From an uncultured Amaricoccus sp. (GTDB lineage Bacteria; Pseudomonadota; Alphaproteobacteria; Rhodobacterales; Rhodobacteraceae), in contig NZ_CALAGI010000043.1 in assembly GCF_937891315.1 (NCBI RefSeq), forward strand, positions 1-47,853: DNA of 47,853 bases, written 5' to 3'. The notes beneath the pieces were generated by a model. It made no database searches. It was given only the letters and a program-made list of their open reading frames with translations, and was not told where the DNA came from. Numbering within the stretch: the first letter of the stretch is position 1; each line of letters begins with the position of its first letter. Below, piece by piece: positions 1 to 8,468 of the stretch. The translations under genes and the position numbers were made by a program.

Positions 1-100
1 CGCCCGCGCCAAGGGTCGCCGCGACAACCGTCGCCTGCTTGAGCTCGACGAGCATATCCTGCGGGACATCGGCGTCACCCGCGACTCTCTCTACCGGTGA
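1..100 (+). CDS. DUF1127 domain protein, C-terminal fragment
   Basis: Only the last 32 codons are in the window, read in the frame that begins at base 2 and stops at TGA 98-100. The tail reads LLELDEHILRDIGVTRDSLY, which fits the end of the short DUF1127 family (a Leu-Asp-x-x-x-Leu-x-Asp-Ile-Gly helix). These are small basic proteins, often 45-100 residues, common in alphaproteobacteria; some have been linked to RNA turnover and to phosphate or carbon metabolism, but the function here is unknown. The gene is convergent with the following flavoprotein and the two stops overlap by about 10 bases. The start lies upstream of the window. Confidence 0.8.
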   Translation, partial: ARAKGRRDNRRLLELDEHILRDIGVTRDSLYR

Positions 101-1275
101 GGCGCGGACCCCAGCGACCGGGCGGCGGCGAGACCTGCCCGCCGGCCGGTCGCGAGGCAGGCGGTCAGCAGATAGCCGCCGGTCGGGGCGTCCCAGTCGA
201 GCATCTCGCCCGCGCAGAAGACCCCCGGGACCGCGCGCAGCATCAGCCCCTCGTCAAGCGCCGCCCGCGCCACCCCGCCCGCGGTCGAGATCGCCTCATC
301 GATCGGCGCCGGGCCGAGCAGCGGCAGCGGCAACGCCTTCAGCGCCCGCGCGAGGCCGTCCGCGGTCGCCACCTCCGGCGCGCATTCCCGGAGCAGGGCG
401 ATTTTGGCCGGTCCGAGATTCAGCACCTTGCGCAGATGGTTCGCCAGCGTCGCGCCCCCGCGCGGCCGCGCGAGGCGACGCGCGACCTCGGCCTCCGTCC
501 GATCCGGCACGAGGTCTAGCGTCAGCGCGGCGCCCGCGCGCAAGCCGGGGCCGAGCGCGTAGACGCCGCCGCCTTCGACGCCGCGCGCGGTCAGCACGAA
601 CTCGCCCCGCGCCGTTCGTCCCCCCGCCGACAGGGCGACCGGCTTGATCGCCGCGCCGAAATGGCGGGCCATCGCCGGCGACCAGTCGACCAGAAACCCG
701 CTGTTCGACGGTTCGAACGGCGTGAGCGGAACCCCGCGCGCGGCGAGGAGCGGCGCCCAGGCGCCGTCCGACCCCAATCGCGCCCAGGAGGCGCCGCCGA
801 GCGCCAGAACCGTCGTCCGCGGCGCCAGCGTCCGCGGCCCGTCCGGCGTCTCGAACAGGACCGCCCCGCCGACCGTGTCGTCCGCCGCCCAGCCTCGCCA
901 GCGCCAGCGCGTCCTGATCTCAACCCCCGCCCCGGTCAGTCGCGCGAGCCAGGCGCGCAACAGCGGCGAAGCCTTCATCGCCACCGGAAACACCCGGCCC
1001 GACGTGCCGGTGAAGACCTCCTGCCCAAGCCCGCGCGCCCAGTCCGCGACCTCCGCCGGGCCGAACTCCGCGATCAGCGGTTCGAGCCAGTCCGCGTCGC
1101 CATAGGCCGCTGCGAAGGCGCCGGCGGGCTGGTCCTTGGTCAGATTGAGGCCCGACTTGCCGGCCATCAGGAACTTGCGCCCGATCGAAGGCCTGGCCTC
1201 GGCCAACACAACCCGGACGCCGGCGGCGGCGAGCGTCTCGGAAGCCATCAGCCCGGCCGGACCGCCGCCGATCAC
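91..1275 (-). CDS. HI0933/YhiN-like NAD(P)/FAD-dependent flavoprotein
   Basis: Roughly 394 residues with an N-terminal dinucleotide-binding signature (IGGGPAGLMA at the very start) followed by GRKFLMAGKSGLNLTKD, the pattern of the HI0933/YhiN aminoacetone-oxidase-like family (the TIGR03862 branch is common in alphaproteobacteria). The C-terminus has the expected FAD-contact stretch GVFCAGEMLDWDAPTGGYLL. The physiological substrate of the family is not established. The start is uncertain: GTG at 1273-1275 leaves almost nothing ahead of the Gly-rich loop. The frame stays open upstream through about 15 codons without ATG or GTG, so a rarer start such as CTG is possible. It lies 58 bases downstream of the SDR gene on the same strand and may be co-transcribed with it. 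Confidence 0.85.
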   Translation of the reverse strand: MIGGGPAGLMASETLAAAGVRVVLAEARPSIGRKFLMAGKSGLNLTKDQPAGAFAAAYGDADWLEPLIAEFGPAEVADWARGLGQEVFTGTSGRVFPVAMKASPLLRAWLARLTGAGVEIRTRWRWRGWAADDTVGGAVLFETPDGPRTLAPRTTVLALGGASWARLGSDGAWAPLLAARGVPLTPFEPSNSGFLVDWSPAMARHFGAAIKPVALSAGGRTARGEFVLTARGVEGGGVYALGPGLRAGAALTLDLVPDRTEAEVARRLARPRGGATLANHLRKVLNLGPAKIALLRECAPEVATADGLARALKALPLPLLGPAPIDEAISTAGGVARAALDEGLMLRAVPGVFCAGEMLDWDAPTGGYLLTACLATGRRAGLAAARSLGSAPHR

Positions 1276-1333
1276 CAGCGCCTCGATCGGCTCCGGCGGG
1301 GCATCCTCGGCGTTGAGAGCCGGGACGTTCAGT

Positions 1334-2095
1334 TCAGTCGAGCCCGATCCGGGCGCGGATCGCCGGATCGCGCAGCGACACCTCCTGGCCGGCGAGATCC
1401 GCCGGCGCCTCGGCGCAGAGCCAGACCAGCGCCCGGGCCGGCGTCGTCACCGGCGCGTGCTGCGAGAAATCCATCTGGCTGACCGGATTGATGCCCGATG
1501 CCTTGATCCGTCGCTGCATGTCGGTCGCCACGGTACCGGGCGACAGGCTGAAGACGCGGATGCCGTGGCCCTTGTTCTCGAGATGCGCGCAGCGCGTCAG
1601 CATGTGCGAGGCGGCCTTCGAGGCGCAATATGCGCTCCAGCCCTCCAGCGGATTGTGCGCCGCGCCGGAGCCGATGTTGACGATGACGCCGGCGCCCTGC
1701 GCCCGCATGATCGGCAGCGCGGCGCGCAGTCCGTGATAGACGCCCTTCAGGTCGATATCGATCGCCGCGCCCCAGACGTTCGGATCCGTCGCCGCCAGCG
1801 GGCCGATCGGGTCAATCACGGCGGCGTTGTTGACGAGGACGTCCACGCCGCCCAGCGTTTCGCGCGCATGGTTGAGCGCGGCCTGAACCTGCGAGAATTC
1901 CGCCACGTCGCAGGTCATCGCTTCGGCGCGGGCGCCCGCCCGCCGCAGCCGGGTCGCAAGCTCGGTGATGCCCTCGGCCCCGCGCGCGAGGAGCAGCAGG
2001 CTCGCGCCCTCGGCGGCCATGGCCTCGGCGGTGGCGGCGCCGATGCCGCGACCCGCGCCGGTGATGACGACGCTCTTGCCCACGAGAAGGCCCAT
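1334..2095 (-). CDS. short-chain dehydrogenase/reductase
   Basis: A classical SDR of 253 residues. Visible motifs are the cofactor loop TGAGRGIG near residue 12, the NNAA structural motif, and the catalytic YCASK (Tyr-x-x-x-Lys) preceded by a Ser in the IGSGAAHN segment. The ATG at 2095 is chosen over a longer frame because it is preceded by a purine-rich GGGGGAAG about 6 bases upstream and places the first beta strand (KSVVITGAG) at the usual position. The substrate cannot be read from sequence. SDRs of this type oxidise or reduce alcohols and ketones with NAD(P)(H). It is transcribed divergently from the MAPEG gene across a 164-base gap and leads into the flavoprotein gene. Confidence 0.88.
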   Translation of the reverse strand: MGLLVGKSVVITGAGRGIGAATAEAMAAEGASLLLLARGAEGITELATRLRRAGARAEAMTCDVAEFSQVQAALNHARETLGGVDVLVNNAAVIDPIGPLAATDPNVWGAAIDIDLKGVYHGLRAALPIMRAQGAGVIVNIGSGAAHNPLEGWSAYCASKAASHMLTRCAHLENKGHGIRVFSLSPGTVATDMQRRIKASGINPVSQMDFSQHAPVTTPARALVWLCAEAPADLAGQEVSLRDPAIRARIGLD

Positions 2096-2259
2096 GATCG
2101 CTTCCCCCAACCCGAGGCCCCCGGCGGGGGACGTTTTTACGCGCCGATGAAAGGCGGTCGCGGCATGAAAGGCAAGGGCCAAGGCCGCGCTCTCCGGTTG
2201 TTTCGCGCCGCTTTCCGACCTAAGTAGCTGCACCTATCGGCCGCATGGAGAAGCCCGGC

Positions 2260-2670
2260 ATGACCTCCCTATCGACGCTGCCCATCGTCGCACTCTATGT
2301 CGGCCTCAACGGGCTGATCATGCTCTGGCTGTCGGTCGCGGTCAGCCGGGTCCGCATGCGAACCGGCGTCTGGGTCGGCGACGGCGGGGTGGCGGAGCTG
2401 ACGCGGGTCATGCGCGGCCATGCGAACTTCACCGAGTACGCGCCGTTCGGTCTCCTGATGCTGCTGCTGATGGCGGCGATGGGCCTGCCCTGGTTTCTCG
2501 TCCACGGCTTCGGGGCGACGCTGACCGTGGGCCGGTTGCTGCATGCGGCGCATTTCACCGGCGCCTATGACGCGCTGATCGCGCGGCAGATCGGCGCGAT
2601 GCTGACCTTCGCGGCGATCGGGCTTGGCAGCGTCGGGCTGATCTTCCACGCCCTGACGGCGATGGGCTGA
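2260..2670 (+). CDS. MAPEG family membrane protein
   Basis: 136 residues, four predicted membrane helices, with the MAPEG signature RGHANFTEYAPFGLLMLLL in the second helix region. Bacterial MAPEG proteins of this YecN-like branch are small inner-membrane proteins related to eukaryotic glutathione S-transferases and leukotriene synthases, but most have no assigned substrate. ATG 2260 is preferred to the ATG at 2245 because GGAGAA lies 8 bases before it. The gene ends two bases before pmbA, which suggests co-transcription with it. Confidence 0.85.
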   Translation: MTSLSTLPIVALYVGLNGLIMLWLSVAVSRVRMRTGVWVGDGGVAELTRVMRGHANFTEYAPFGLLMLLLMAAMGLPWFLVHGFGATLTVGRLLHAAHFTGAYDALIARQIGAMLTFAAIGLGSVGLIFHALTAMG

Positions 2671-2672
2671 CC

Positions 2673-4019
2673 ATGGCACGGGATCTCGAAGGCCTGGCGG
2701 GCGCGCTCCTCGACGCGGCGCGCAAGGCGGGGGCGGAGGCGGCGGACGCGCTGGCGGTCGAGGGCGACAGCCTCTCGATCGAGGTGCGGGCCGGCGCGCT
2801 GGAACAGGCGGAGCGGGCCGAGGGCGTCGAGGTCGGCCTGCGCGTCCTGCTCGGCAAGCGGCAGGCCTGCGTCTCGGCAAGCGACGTCCGGCCCGAGACG
2901 CTGACCGCGATGGCCGAGCGGGCGATCGCCATGGCGCGCGAGGCGCCGGAGGATCCCTGGTGCGGCCTCGCCGCGCCGGAGCAACTGGCGCGGCGCTGGA
3001 ACATCGCCGCGCTCGACCTTGTCGATCCGTCGGAAATGCCTTCGGCGGCGGAATTGCGCGAGACCGCGCTGGTGGCCGAGGCGGCGGCGCTCGCCGTGCC
3101 GGGCATCACCCGCGCCGAGGGAGCGGGCGCCGGCTGGCAGGCGAGCCGTTTCCATCTCGCCGCCAGCAACGGCTTCTCCGGCGGCTACGGGCGCACCGGC
3201 CATTCGATCCACGCCGTTGCGATCCATGGCGAGGGGCTGGCGATGGAGCAGGACCATTGCGTCGAGGGGCGCGCGCATCGCGCCGACCTGCCCGACCCCG
3301 ACGGCATCGGCCGTCTCGCGGGGGAGCGGGCCGTGGCGCGGGCCGGAGCCAGGAAACCACCGACCGGCGCCTTCCCCGTGCTCTTTGACGAACGGGTGGC
3401 CTCCTCGCTGATCGGGCATCTGACCCAGGCCATCAACGGCGCCGCGGTGGCCCGGGGGGCGAGCTGGCTCAAGGACGCCCTGGGTGAGGCGGTGCTGCCG
3501 GACGGCATGGATCTCGTCGAGGATCCGACGCGCCCGCGGACCAGCGGCTCGCGCCCGTTCGACGGCGAGGGGCTGCCGACGTCGCGCCGCGCGATCGTCG
3601 AGGGCGGCGTGCTGCGCGGCTGGACGCTCGATCTCGCGACCGGGCGGCAGCTCGGGCTGGCGAGCACCGGCAATGCGAGCCGCGGCACGGACGGCCCGCC
3701 GGGCCCGGCGGTCGGCAACCTGACGCTGACGTCGGGCGCCATGACGCGCGAGGCGCTGATCGCCGGGATGGGCACCGGACTGATCGTCACGTCGCTGATC
3801 GGCTCCTCGGTCAATCCGACCACCGGAGACTATTCGCGCGGCGCCAGCGGCTTCTGGGTCGAGCGCGGCGAGATCGTCGGGCCGGTCAACGAATGTACCA
3901 TTGCCGGCAATCTGCGCGCCATGCTGCGGACCCTCGTCGCCGCGAACGACGCGCGGCCGCATCTCAGCCGCGTGGTGCCGAGTCTGCTGGTCGAAGGCCT
4001 GGTCGTTGCCGGCGGCTGA
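2673..4019 (+). CDS. pmbA: TldE/PmbA metalloprotease family protein
   Basis: 448 residues. The C-terminal half has the well-conserved PmbA (TldE) segment SLIGSSVNPTTGDYSRGASG followed by FWVERGEIVGPVNECTIAGNL. TldD and TldE form a heterodimeric zinc protease that matures peptide antibiotics and degrades CcdA in E. coli. TldE itself lacks the HExxxH metal site, and I see none here, so this is the TldE-type subunit. No tldD is in the window. It starts two bases after the MAPEG stop and overlaps the start of the following phosphatase by 14 bases, so the cluster looks like one transcription unit. Confidence 0.9.
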   Translation: MARDLEGLAGALLDAARKAGAEAADALAVEGDSLSIEVRAGALEQAERAEGVEVGLRVLLGKRQACVSASDVRPETLTAMAERAIAMAREAPEDPWCGLAAPEQLARRWNIAALDLVDPSEMPSAAELRETALVAEAAALAVPGITRAEGAGAGWQASRFHLAASNGFSGGYGRTGHSIHAVAIHGEGLAMEQDHCVEGRAHRADLPDPDGIGRLAGERAVARAGARKPPTGAFPVLFDERVASSLIGHLTQAINGAAVARGASWLKDALGEAVLPDGMDLVEDPTRPRTSGSRPFDGEGLPTSRRAIVEGGVLRGWTLDLATGRQLGLASTGNASRGTDGPPGPAVGNLTLTSGAMTREALIAGMGTGLIVTSLIGSSVNPTTGDYSRGASGFWVERGEIVGPVNECTIAGNLRAMLRTLVAANDARPHLSRVVPSLLVEGLVVAGG

Positions 4020-4809
4020 CCCGGCGGCCGATCTCGCGCTGCTGACCGACGCGGCGCGGATCGCCGGCGAGATCGCGCTGCGCCATTTCCGCCGCGGGGT
4101 GACCGCCTGGGACAAGCCCGAAGGCCACGGACCGGTGACCGAGGCCGATCTTGAGATAGACCGCGCGCTGCGCGCGGGGCTGATGGCGGCGCGCCCCGAC
4201 TATGGCTGGCTCTCCGAGGAGAGCGCGGACGAACCCGCGCGCCTTGGTGCGCGACGGGTCTTCATCATCGATCCGATCGATGGCACGCGCGCCTTCATCG
4301 CGGGGGACAAGGCCTGGGCCCATTCCCTCGCGGTCGTCGAGGGCGGGCGGCCGATCGCGGGCGTCGTGCATCTGCCAATGCTGGAGCGCACCTACGCCGC
4401 GGCGCTGCGCGGCGGCGCCTCGATGAACGGGGCCGCGATCGCGGCGAGCAGCCGGGCCGACCTTGCCGGGGCGAAGGTCCTGGCGACGGCCGCCCTGATG
4501 GAACCCTCCTGGTGGCCGGGCGGGGTGCCGAAGCTCGACCGGCATTTCCGCACCTCGCTCGCCTACCGGCTCTGCCTCGTCGCCGAAGGCAAGTTCGACG
4601 CGATGCTGACGTTTCGCGACACCTGGGAATGGGATGTCGCCGCGGGGGATCTCATCGCCCGCGAGGCCGGCGCCCGCGTCACGACGCGCGCCGGCGGAGC
4701 CACTTGCTACAACGCCGCGCGTCCGCTGCTGCCCGGGCTCGTCTCCTGCGCCCCGGCGCTGCACGCCGCGCTTGTGGCACGGCTCGACGGCGGGACGGCG
4801 CCCGACTGA
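4006..4809 (+). CDS. inositol monophosphatase family protein, CysQ-like
   Basis: About 267 residues of the Li-sensitive phosphatase superfamily. Metal-binding motifs are visible in order: VTEADLEID (motif 1 Glu), IDPIDGTRAF (the DPxDGT motif) and WEWDVAAGDLI near residue 210. The form is closest to CysQ, 3'(2'),5'-bisphosphate nucleotidase, which hydrolyses PAP made in sulfate assimilation. An inositol or other sugar-phosphate substrate cannot be excluded. The frame is open well back into pmbA, and the TTG at 4006-4008 is chosen because it gives MPAADPAADLALLTDAARIA, a normal N-terminus, and a short overlap with the pmbA stop. The exact start is uncertain. Confidence 0.85.
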   Translation: MPAADPAADLALLTDAARIAGEIALRHFRRGVTAWDKPEGHGPVTEADLEIDRALRAGLMAARPDYGWLSEESADEPARLGARRVFIIDPIDGTRAFIAGDKAWAHSLAVVEGGRPIAGVVHLPMLERTYAAALRGGASMNGAAIAASSRADLAGAKVLATAALMEPSWWPGGVPKLDRHFRTSLAYRLCLVAEGKFDAMLTFRDTWEWDVAAGDLIAREAGARVTTRAGGATCYNAARPLLPGLVSCAPALHAALVARLDGGTAPD

Positions 4810-4828
4810 GGGCGCCCCGCTGGCGCGG

Positions 4829-4847
4829 CGCTCCGTTTCGCGGAGCG
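4829..4847. terminator. hairpin after the cysQ-like gene
   Basis: A perfect 7 bp stem (CGCTCCG / CGGAGCG) with a 5-base loop 20 bases after the phosphatase stop. There is no T-run, so it is at best a weak or Rho-assisted terminator. Confidence 0.3.
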
Positions 4848-4867
4848 GCTGGCACATGGTCCCCCTC

Positions 4868-4885
4868 GCGGCCGCGTCTTGCCGA
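4868..4885 (+). repeat. 18-mer direct repeat, copy 1
   Basis: GCGGCCGCGTCTTGCCGA is found exactly again at 8616-8633. In both places it lies in a non-coding gap and is followed directly by an inverted repeat (TCCGC/GCGGA here, a 9 bp stem there). It may be a fragment of a dispersed intergenic element. Confidence 0.5.
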
Positions 4886-4986
4886 TCCGCGAGTGGCGGA
4901 ACGGTAACCTCCACCTTCGCGCGCGCGGCATTGATTTCGCCAGCGCCGCGGCTAAGGTGCCCCGACCGCCTGGATCAGGAGACCCT

Positions 4987-5241
4987 ATGTCCCAATTGCT
5001 GCACCTCGTCTTCGGTGGAGAGCTGACCGACCCTCAAGGCACCGAGTTCAAGAATGTGAACGAGATCGATATCGTCGGCATGTTCCCGAACTATGCGACG
5101 GCCTATTCCGCCTGGAAGGCCAAGGCACAGGGTAGCGTCGACAAGGCTCAGACGCGCTATTTCATCGTGCATCTGCATCGGCTGCACGACGAGCCGAAGC
5201 CGCCGGCCGAAGTCGGCGGCGAGGCCGCGCGCGAGGATTGA
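4987..5241 (+). CDS. DUF4170 domain protein
   Basis: 84 residues, soluble, with the conserved pattern LHLVFGGELTDP, FKNVNEIDIVGMFPNYATAY and KAQTRYFIVHLHRL of DUF4170. The family is found mainly in alphaproteobacteria, usually just ahead of waaA and lpxK as here. The function is unknown, but the fixed position suggests a link to lipopolysaccharide assembly. ATG 4987 is selected because AGGAGA precedes it by 6 bases and the conserved block begins at once. The longer in-frame extension upstream has no family features. It ends 18 bases before waaA. Confidence 0.85.
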   Translation: MSQLLHLVFGGELTDPQGTEFKNVNEIDIVGMFPNYATAYSAWKAKAQGSVDKAQTRYFIVHLHRLHDEPKPPAEVGGEAARED

Positions 5242-5259
5242 GGATCCGCTGACCAGAAG

Positions 5260-6570
5260 ATGCCCGCCGCCGCGAATCGTTCGGCCCTGCTCGGGCTCTA
5301 TCTCATGGTGTCGCGGCGCGCCGGCGGGATCGCGCAACGCTATCTGTCGCGGCGGATGGCGGCGGGCAAGGAGCATCCGACCCGCCTCGGTGAGCGCATG
5401 GGCGAGGCCGGCGTCCCCCGCCCCGAAGGCCCGGTCGTCTGGTTCCACGCCGCCTCCGTCGGCGAGGCGGCGTCGCTCCTGGAACTCTTGCGGCGCCTTC
5501 TGACCGAGCGGCCGGGGCTTACCTGCCTCGTCACCACGGTGACCGTCACCTCCGAACAATTCCTGCGCGAGCGGCTTCCGGAGCGGTGCCTGCACCAGTT
5601 CGTGCCCGTGGATGTCCTGCCCTGGGTCGAGCGGTTCCTCGCGCATTGGCGGCCGGATCTGGCGGTCTGGACCGAGAGCGAGCTCTGGCCCGCGGCGCTG
5701 ACCGCCACCGACGCGACCGGCGCGCCGATGCTGCTCGTCAATGCGCGGATCTCGAACCGCAGCTATCGACGCTGGCGGCTGGCGCGCGGCATGGCGCGGG
5801 CGCTGCTGCGCCGGTTCGACGGCATCCTCGCGCAGGACAAACTGGCGGCGGTGCATCTGCGCGCGCTCGGCGCCAACTCTGCCACGCTGCGCGTCGTGGG
5901 CTCGCTCAAGGAGGGCGCCGCGCCCTTGCCGTATGACGAGGCCGAGCGGGTGCGGATCACCCGCGCCTTCGCCCGCCGTCCGGTCTGGCTCGCCGCCTCG
6001 ACCCATTCCGGCGAGGAGGAGGCGGTGATCGACGCGCATTTCCGGGCCCGCCGCGCCCTGCCGATGCTGGCGCTGATCCTCGCGCCCCGGCATCCGGTGC
6101 GCGGCGACGGGCTGGCCGAGATGCTGCGCGGCCGCGGCCTGACGGTGGCGCAGCGCTCGAAGGACGAGGCGATCGGCGCCGATACGGATGTCTATCTCGC
6201 CGATACGCTGGGCGAGATGGGGCTCTGGTACCGCGTCGCCTCGGTCAGCTTCATCGGCGGCAGCCTGGCCGAGGTCGGTGGTCATAATCCCTTCGAGCCG
6301 GCGCTGCTCGGCAGCGCGATCCTGCACGGGCCGCATGTGCGCAACTTCCAGGACGCCTATGCCGGGCTGACCGCGGCGGGCGCGGCGGTGGAGGTGCTCG
6401 ACGGGGAGGAGCTTGGCACGGTGCTCGGCGCGACGCTGGCGCCGGACCGCGCGGCCGAGATGGCCGCCGCCGCCTGGGCGGCCTGCAGCGAGGGCGCCGA
6501 GGTGACCGACACGGTGCTCGCGGCCATTGGCGAGCTGCTCGACCGGCCCCGCGACGCGCCGGCGACCTGA
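5260..6570 (+). CDS. waaA: 3-deoxy-D-manno-octulosonic acid (Kdo) transferase
   Basis: 436 residues of the GT30 glycosyltransferase family. WaaA transfers Kdo from CMP-Kdo to lipid IVA on the cytoplasmic face of the inner membrane. The catalytic Glu lies in the SVGEAASLLELLRRL segment near residue 65. The nucleotide-binding end is seen in SVSFIGGSLAEVGGHNPFEP followed by a conserved GPHVRNF motif. An N-terminal hydrophobic stretch is consistent with membrane association. The stop codon overlaps the lpxK start as TGATG (6568-6572), implying translational coupling of consecutive steps of lipid A-Kdo synthesis. Confidence 0.95.
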   Translation: MPAAANRSALLGLYLMVSRRAGGIAQRYLSRRMAAGKEHPTRLGERMGEAGVPRPEGPVVWFHAASVGEAASLLELLRRLLTERPGLTCLVTTVTVTSEQFLRERLPERCLHQFVPVDVLPWVERFLAHWRPDLAVWTESELWPAALTATDATGAPMLLVNARISNRSYRRWRLARGMARALLRRFDGILAQDKLAAVHLRALGANSATLRVVGSLKEGAAPLPYDEAERVRITRAFARRPVWLAASTHSGEEEAVIDAHFRARRALPMLALILAPRHPVRGDGLAEMLRGRGLTVAQRSKDEAIGADTDVYLADTLGEMGLWYRVASVSFIGGSLAEVGGHNPFEPALLGSAILHGPHVRNFQDAYAGLTAAGAAVEVLDGEELGTVLGATLAPDRAAEMAAAAWAACSEGAEVTDTVLAAIGELLDRPRDAPAT

Positions 6571-7556
6571 TGCGGGCGCCGCGGTTCTGGGGCAATCCGC
6601 CGTCGCGGCCGGGCTGGATGGCGACGGCGCTGGCGCCGTTCGGCTGGCTCTGGGCGGTGGTTACCGCGTGGCGGCTGGCGCGCGGGCCGAGAGTCCGGCT
6701 CGGCGCGCCGGTGATCTGCGTCGGGAACCTCACCGCCGGTGGCGCCGGCAAGACCCCGACGGTGATCGCCCTCGTCGAGCGGCTGCGGGCGCGCGGCGTC
6801 GAGACGCATGTGATCTCGCGCGGGCATGGCGGGTCGCTGAAGGGCCCGGTTCGGGTGGATGAGCGCCGGCATCGCGCGGACGAGGTGGGCGACGAGCCGC
6901 TGCTCCTCGCCGCCTTCGCGCCGGTCTGGATCGGCCGCGACCGGGCGGCGGCGGGCCGCGCGGCGGTCGCGGCGGGCGCGCGGGCGCTGGTGATGGACGA
7001 CGGCTTCCAGAACCCGAGCATCGCCAAGGATCTGTCGCTCGTCGTGGTGGACGCGGGCTTCGGCTTTGGCAATGGCCGGGTGATGCCGGCCGGGCCGCTG
7101 CGCGAGCCGGTCGCCGCCGGGATGGCGCGGGCGGACCTGCTGCTCTGCATCGGTGCCCCCGAGGCGCGGACGGCCTTCGCCCGGACCTGGCCCGAGGGCG
7201 CCGGGGCGCTGGCCGGGGAATTGCGGCCGCTGCGGACGGGGATGGACTGGGGCGGCCTGCGGGCGCTGGCCTTCGCCGGGATCGGACGGCCGGAGAAGTT
7301 CTTCGAGTCGCTGCGCGCCCTTGGCGCCGATCTGGTCGCCACCCGCGCCTTCGCCGATCATGAACCCTATGCCCCGCGCATCCTCGCGCGTCTGGAAGCG
7401 GAGGCGCGGCTGAAAGGCGCGCAGCTCGTCACCACCGAGAAGGACGCCGCCCGCCTGCCGCCCGCCTTCCTGCCGAAGGTGCTGGTTCTGCCTGTTCGGC
7501 TGGAGCTCCTCGACTGGGCCCCGCTCGACGCGGCGTTTGGACACCTCGGCCTCTAG
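6570..7556 (+). CDS. lpxK: tetraacyldisaccharide 4'-kinase
   Basis: 328 residues. LpxK phosphorylates the 4' position of the tetraacyldisaccharide precursor of lipid A at the inner membrane. It has an N-terminal membrane-associated segment, a Walker A loop GNLTAGGAGKTP at residues 52-63, and the conserved LVMDDGFQN motif near residue 145. The length is normal for the family. It is translationally coupled to waaA. In the usual pathway LpxK acts immediately before WaaA, so the pair forms a functional unit here. Confidence 0.95.
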   Translation: MRAPRFWGNPPSRPGWMATALAPFGWLWAVVTAWRLARGPRVRLGAPVICVGNLTAGGAGKTPTVIALVERLRARGVETHVISRGHGGSLKGPVRVDERRHRADEVGDEPLLLAAFAPVWIGRDRAAAGRAAVAAGARALVMDDGFQNPSIAKDLSLVVVDAGFGFGNGRVMPAGPLREPVAAGMARADLLLCIGAPEARTAFARTWPEGAGALAGELRPLRTGMDWGGLRALAFAGIGRPEKFFESLRALGADLVATRAFADHEPYAPRILARLEAEARLKGAQLVTTEKDAARLPPAFLPKVLVLPVRLELLDWAPLDAAFGHLGL

Positions 7557-7609
7557 GAACCTTCGCCCCGCCCGCGGGTTTCGCGTCAGGCAGGGGAAGG
7601 AGAAAGATC

Positions 7610-7801
7610 ATGCCGGCGAAATCAAAGGCGCAACAGAAGGCGGCGGGCGCCGCGCTGGCCGCCAGGCGCGGCGAGGCGAAGAAATCCGAGCTCAAGGGCG
7701 CGTCGCGCGAGATGTACGATTCGATGACCGAGGCTCAGCTCAAGGACTTCGCCGCCACGACGCACAAGGGCAAGCCCGAGCACGTTCCGGAAAAGGACTG
7801 A
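7610..7801 (+). CDS. DUF3008 family small protein
   Basis: 63 residues, highly charged and rich in Lys, Ala and Gly. The MPAKSKAQQKAAG start, the SELKGASREMYDSMTE core and the HKGKPEHVPEKD tail match DUF3008. The function is unknown; small proteins of this type are widespread in proteobacteria. A purine-rich GGGGAAGGAG lies about 8 bases upstream of the ATG. It follows lpxK by about 50 bases and is convergent with the zinc-ribbon gene. Confidence 0.85.
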   Translation: MPAKSKAQQKAAGAALAARRGEAKKSELKGASREMYDSMTEAQLKDFAATTHKGKPEHVPEKD

Positions 7802-7820
7802 CCCGAGCGCGGCGAGAAAC

Positions 7821-8468
7821 TCAGCGCGAGGGCGTCAGGCGCTGGTCGAGCCACTCTCGGGCCGCGTCGATCGCATCGCCGTAGGCATCCAGCGCCGGGG
7901 CGGCGGGAGGCGCGGTCGCGGCGAGGGGCGCGCGAAAGACATAGGCGGCGGTGGCCAGCGCCGCGAGAACCAGCGCGACGAGGAGGCCGCGGCCGAAGCG
8001 GCTGGCCGGCGGCGGCGAGGGCGGCTCGGGCGCGGCGGCCTCGATCCGCAGCCGGCCGGTATCGCGCGGCGGCGCCCGATCGGGCGCGGGCTCAGGGGAG
8101 CCGGGCGGGGAGGCGGCGGGCACCAGGGCGATGGGCGGTGGCTTGGGGCCGGGGCTCGCCTCGGGCGGGGGCGCCTCGACGGCGGTCTCGGTCGGGGTCG
8201 TCGTGGCCGGGATGGGCTCGGCCGCCGGCGCCTCCGCGTCGTCGGCTTCCGGGGCGTCGGTTTCCGGGACGGCGACGAGCGTCGGGCGTGGGCGGGCGCC
8301 GCGGGTTTCGAGCCGGGCGAGGATCTGATCCTCCGACAGCGCCGCCTGCGCCGCTCGGGCGAACCAGCGCGTGTGGCAGGCGGTGCATTGCACGTGCTTG
8401 CCACCCGCCGGGATCTGGCCCTCGGGGACTTCGTATTCCGCTCCGCAATTGGGGCAGGTCAGGCGCAT
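7821..8468 (-). CDS. MJ0042-type zinc-ribbon protein with one membrane segment
   Basis: 215 residues. The N-terminal zinc ribbon has CPNC at residues 5-8 and CTAC about 20 residues further on (MRLTCPNCGAEYEVPEGQIP start), the MJ0042 pattern. A long Pro/Ala/Glu-rich low-complexity linker follows, then a single membrane helix (LLVALVLAALATAAYVF) near residue 165 and a short C-terminal part. Similar proteins sit head-to-head with ftsE in many Rhodobacterales genomes, as here. The role is unknown; a membrane-tethered regulatory or scaffold protein is an inference. The start at 8468 places the first Cys pair at the normal distance. Confidence 0.85.
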   Translation of the reverse strand: MRLTCPNCGAEYEVPEGQIPAGGKHVQCTACHTRWFARAAQAALSEDQILARLETRGARPRPTLVAVPETDAPEADDAEAPAAEPIPATTTPTETAVEAPPPEASPGPKPPPIALVPAASPPGSPEPAPDRAPPRDTGRLRIEAAAPEPPSPPPASRFGRGLLVALVLAALATAAYVFRAPLAATAPPAAPALDAYGDAIDAAREWLDQRLTPSR

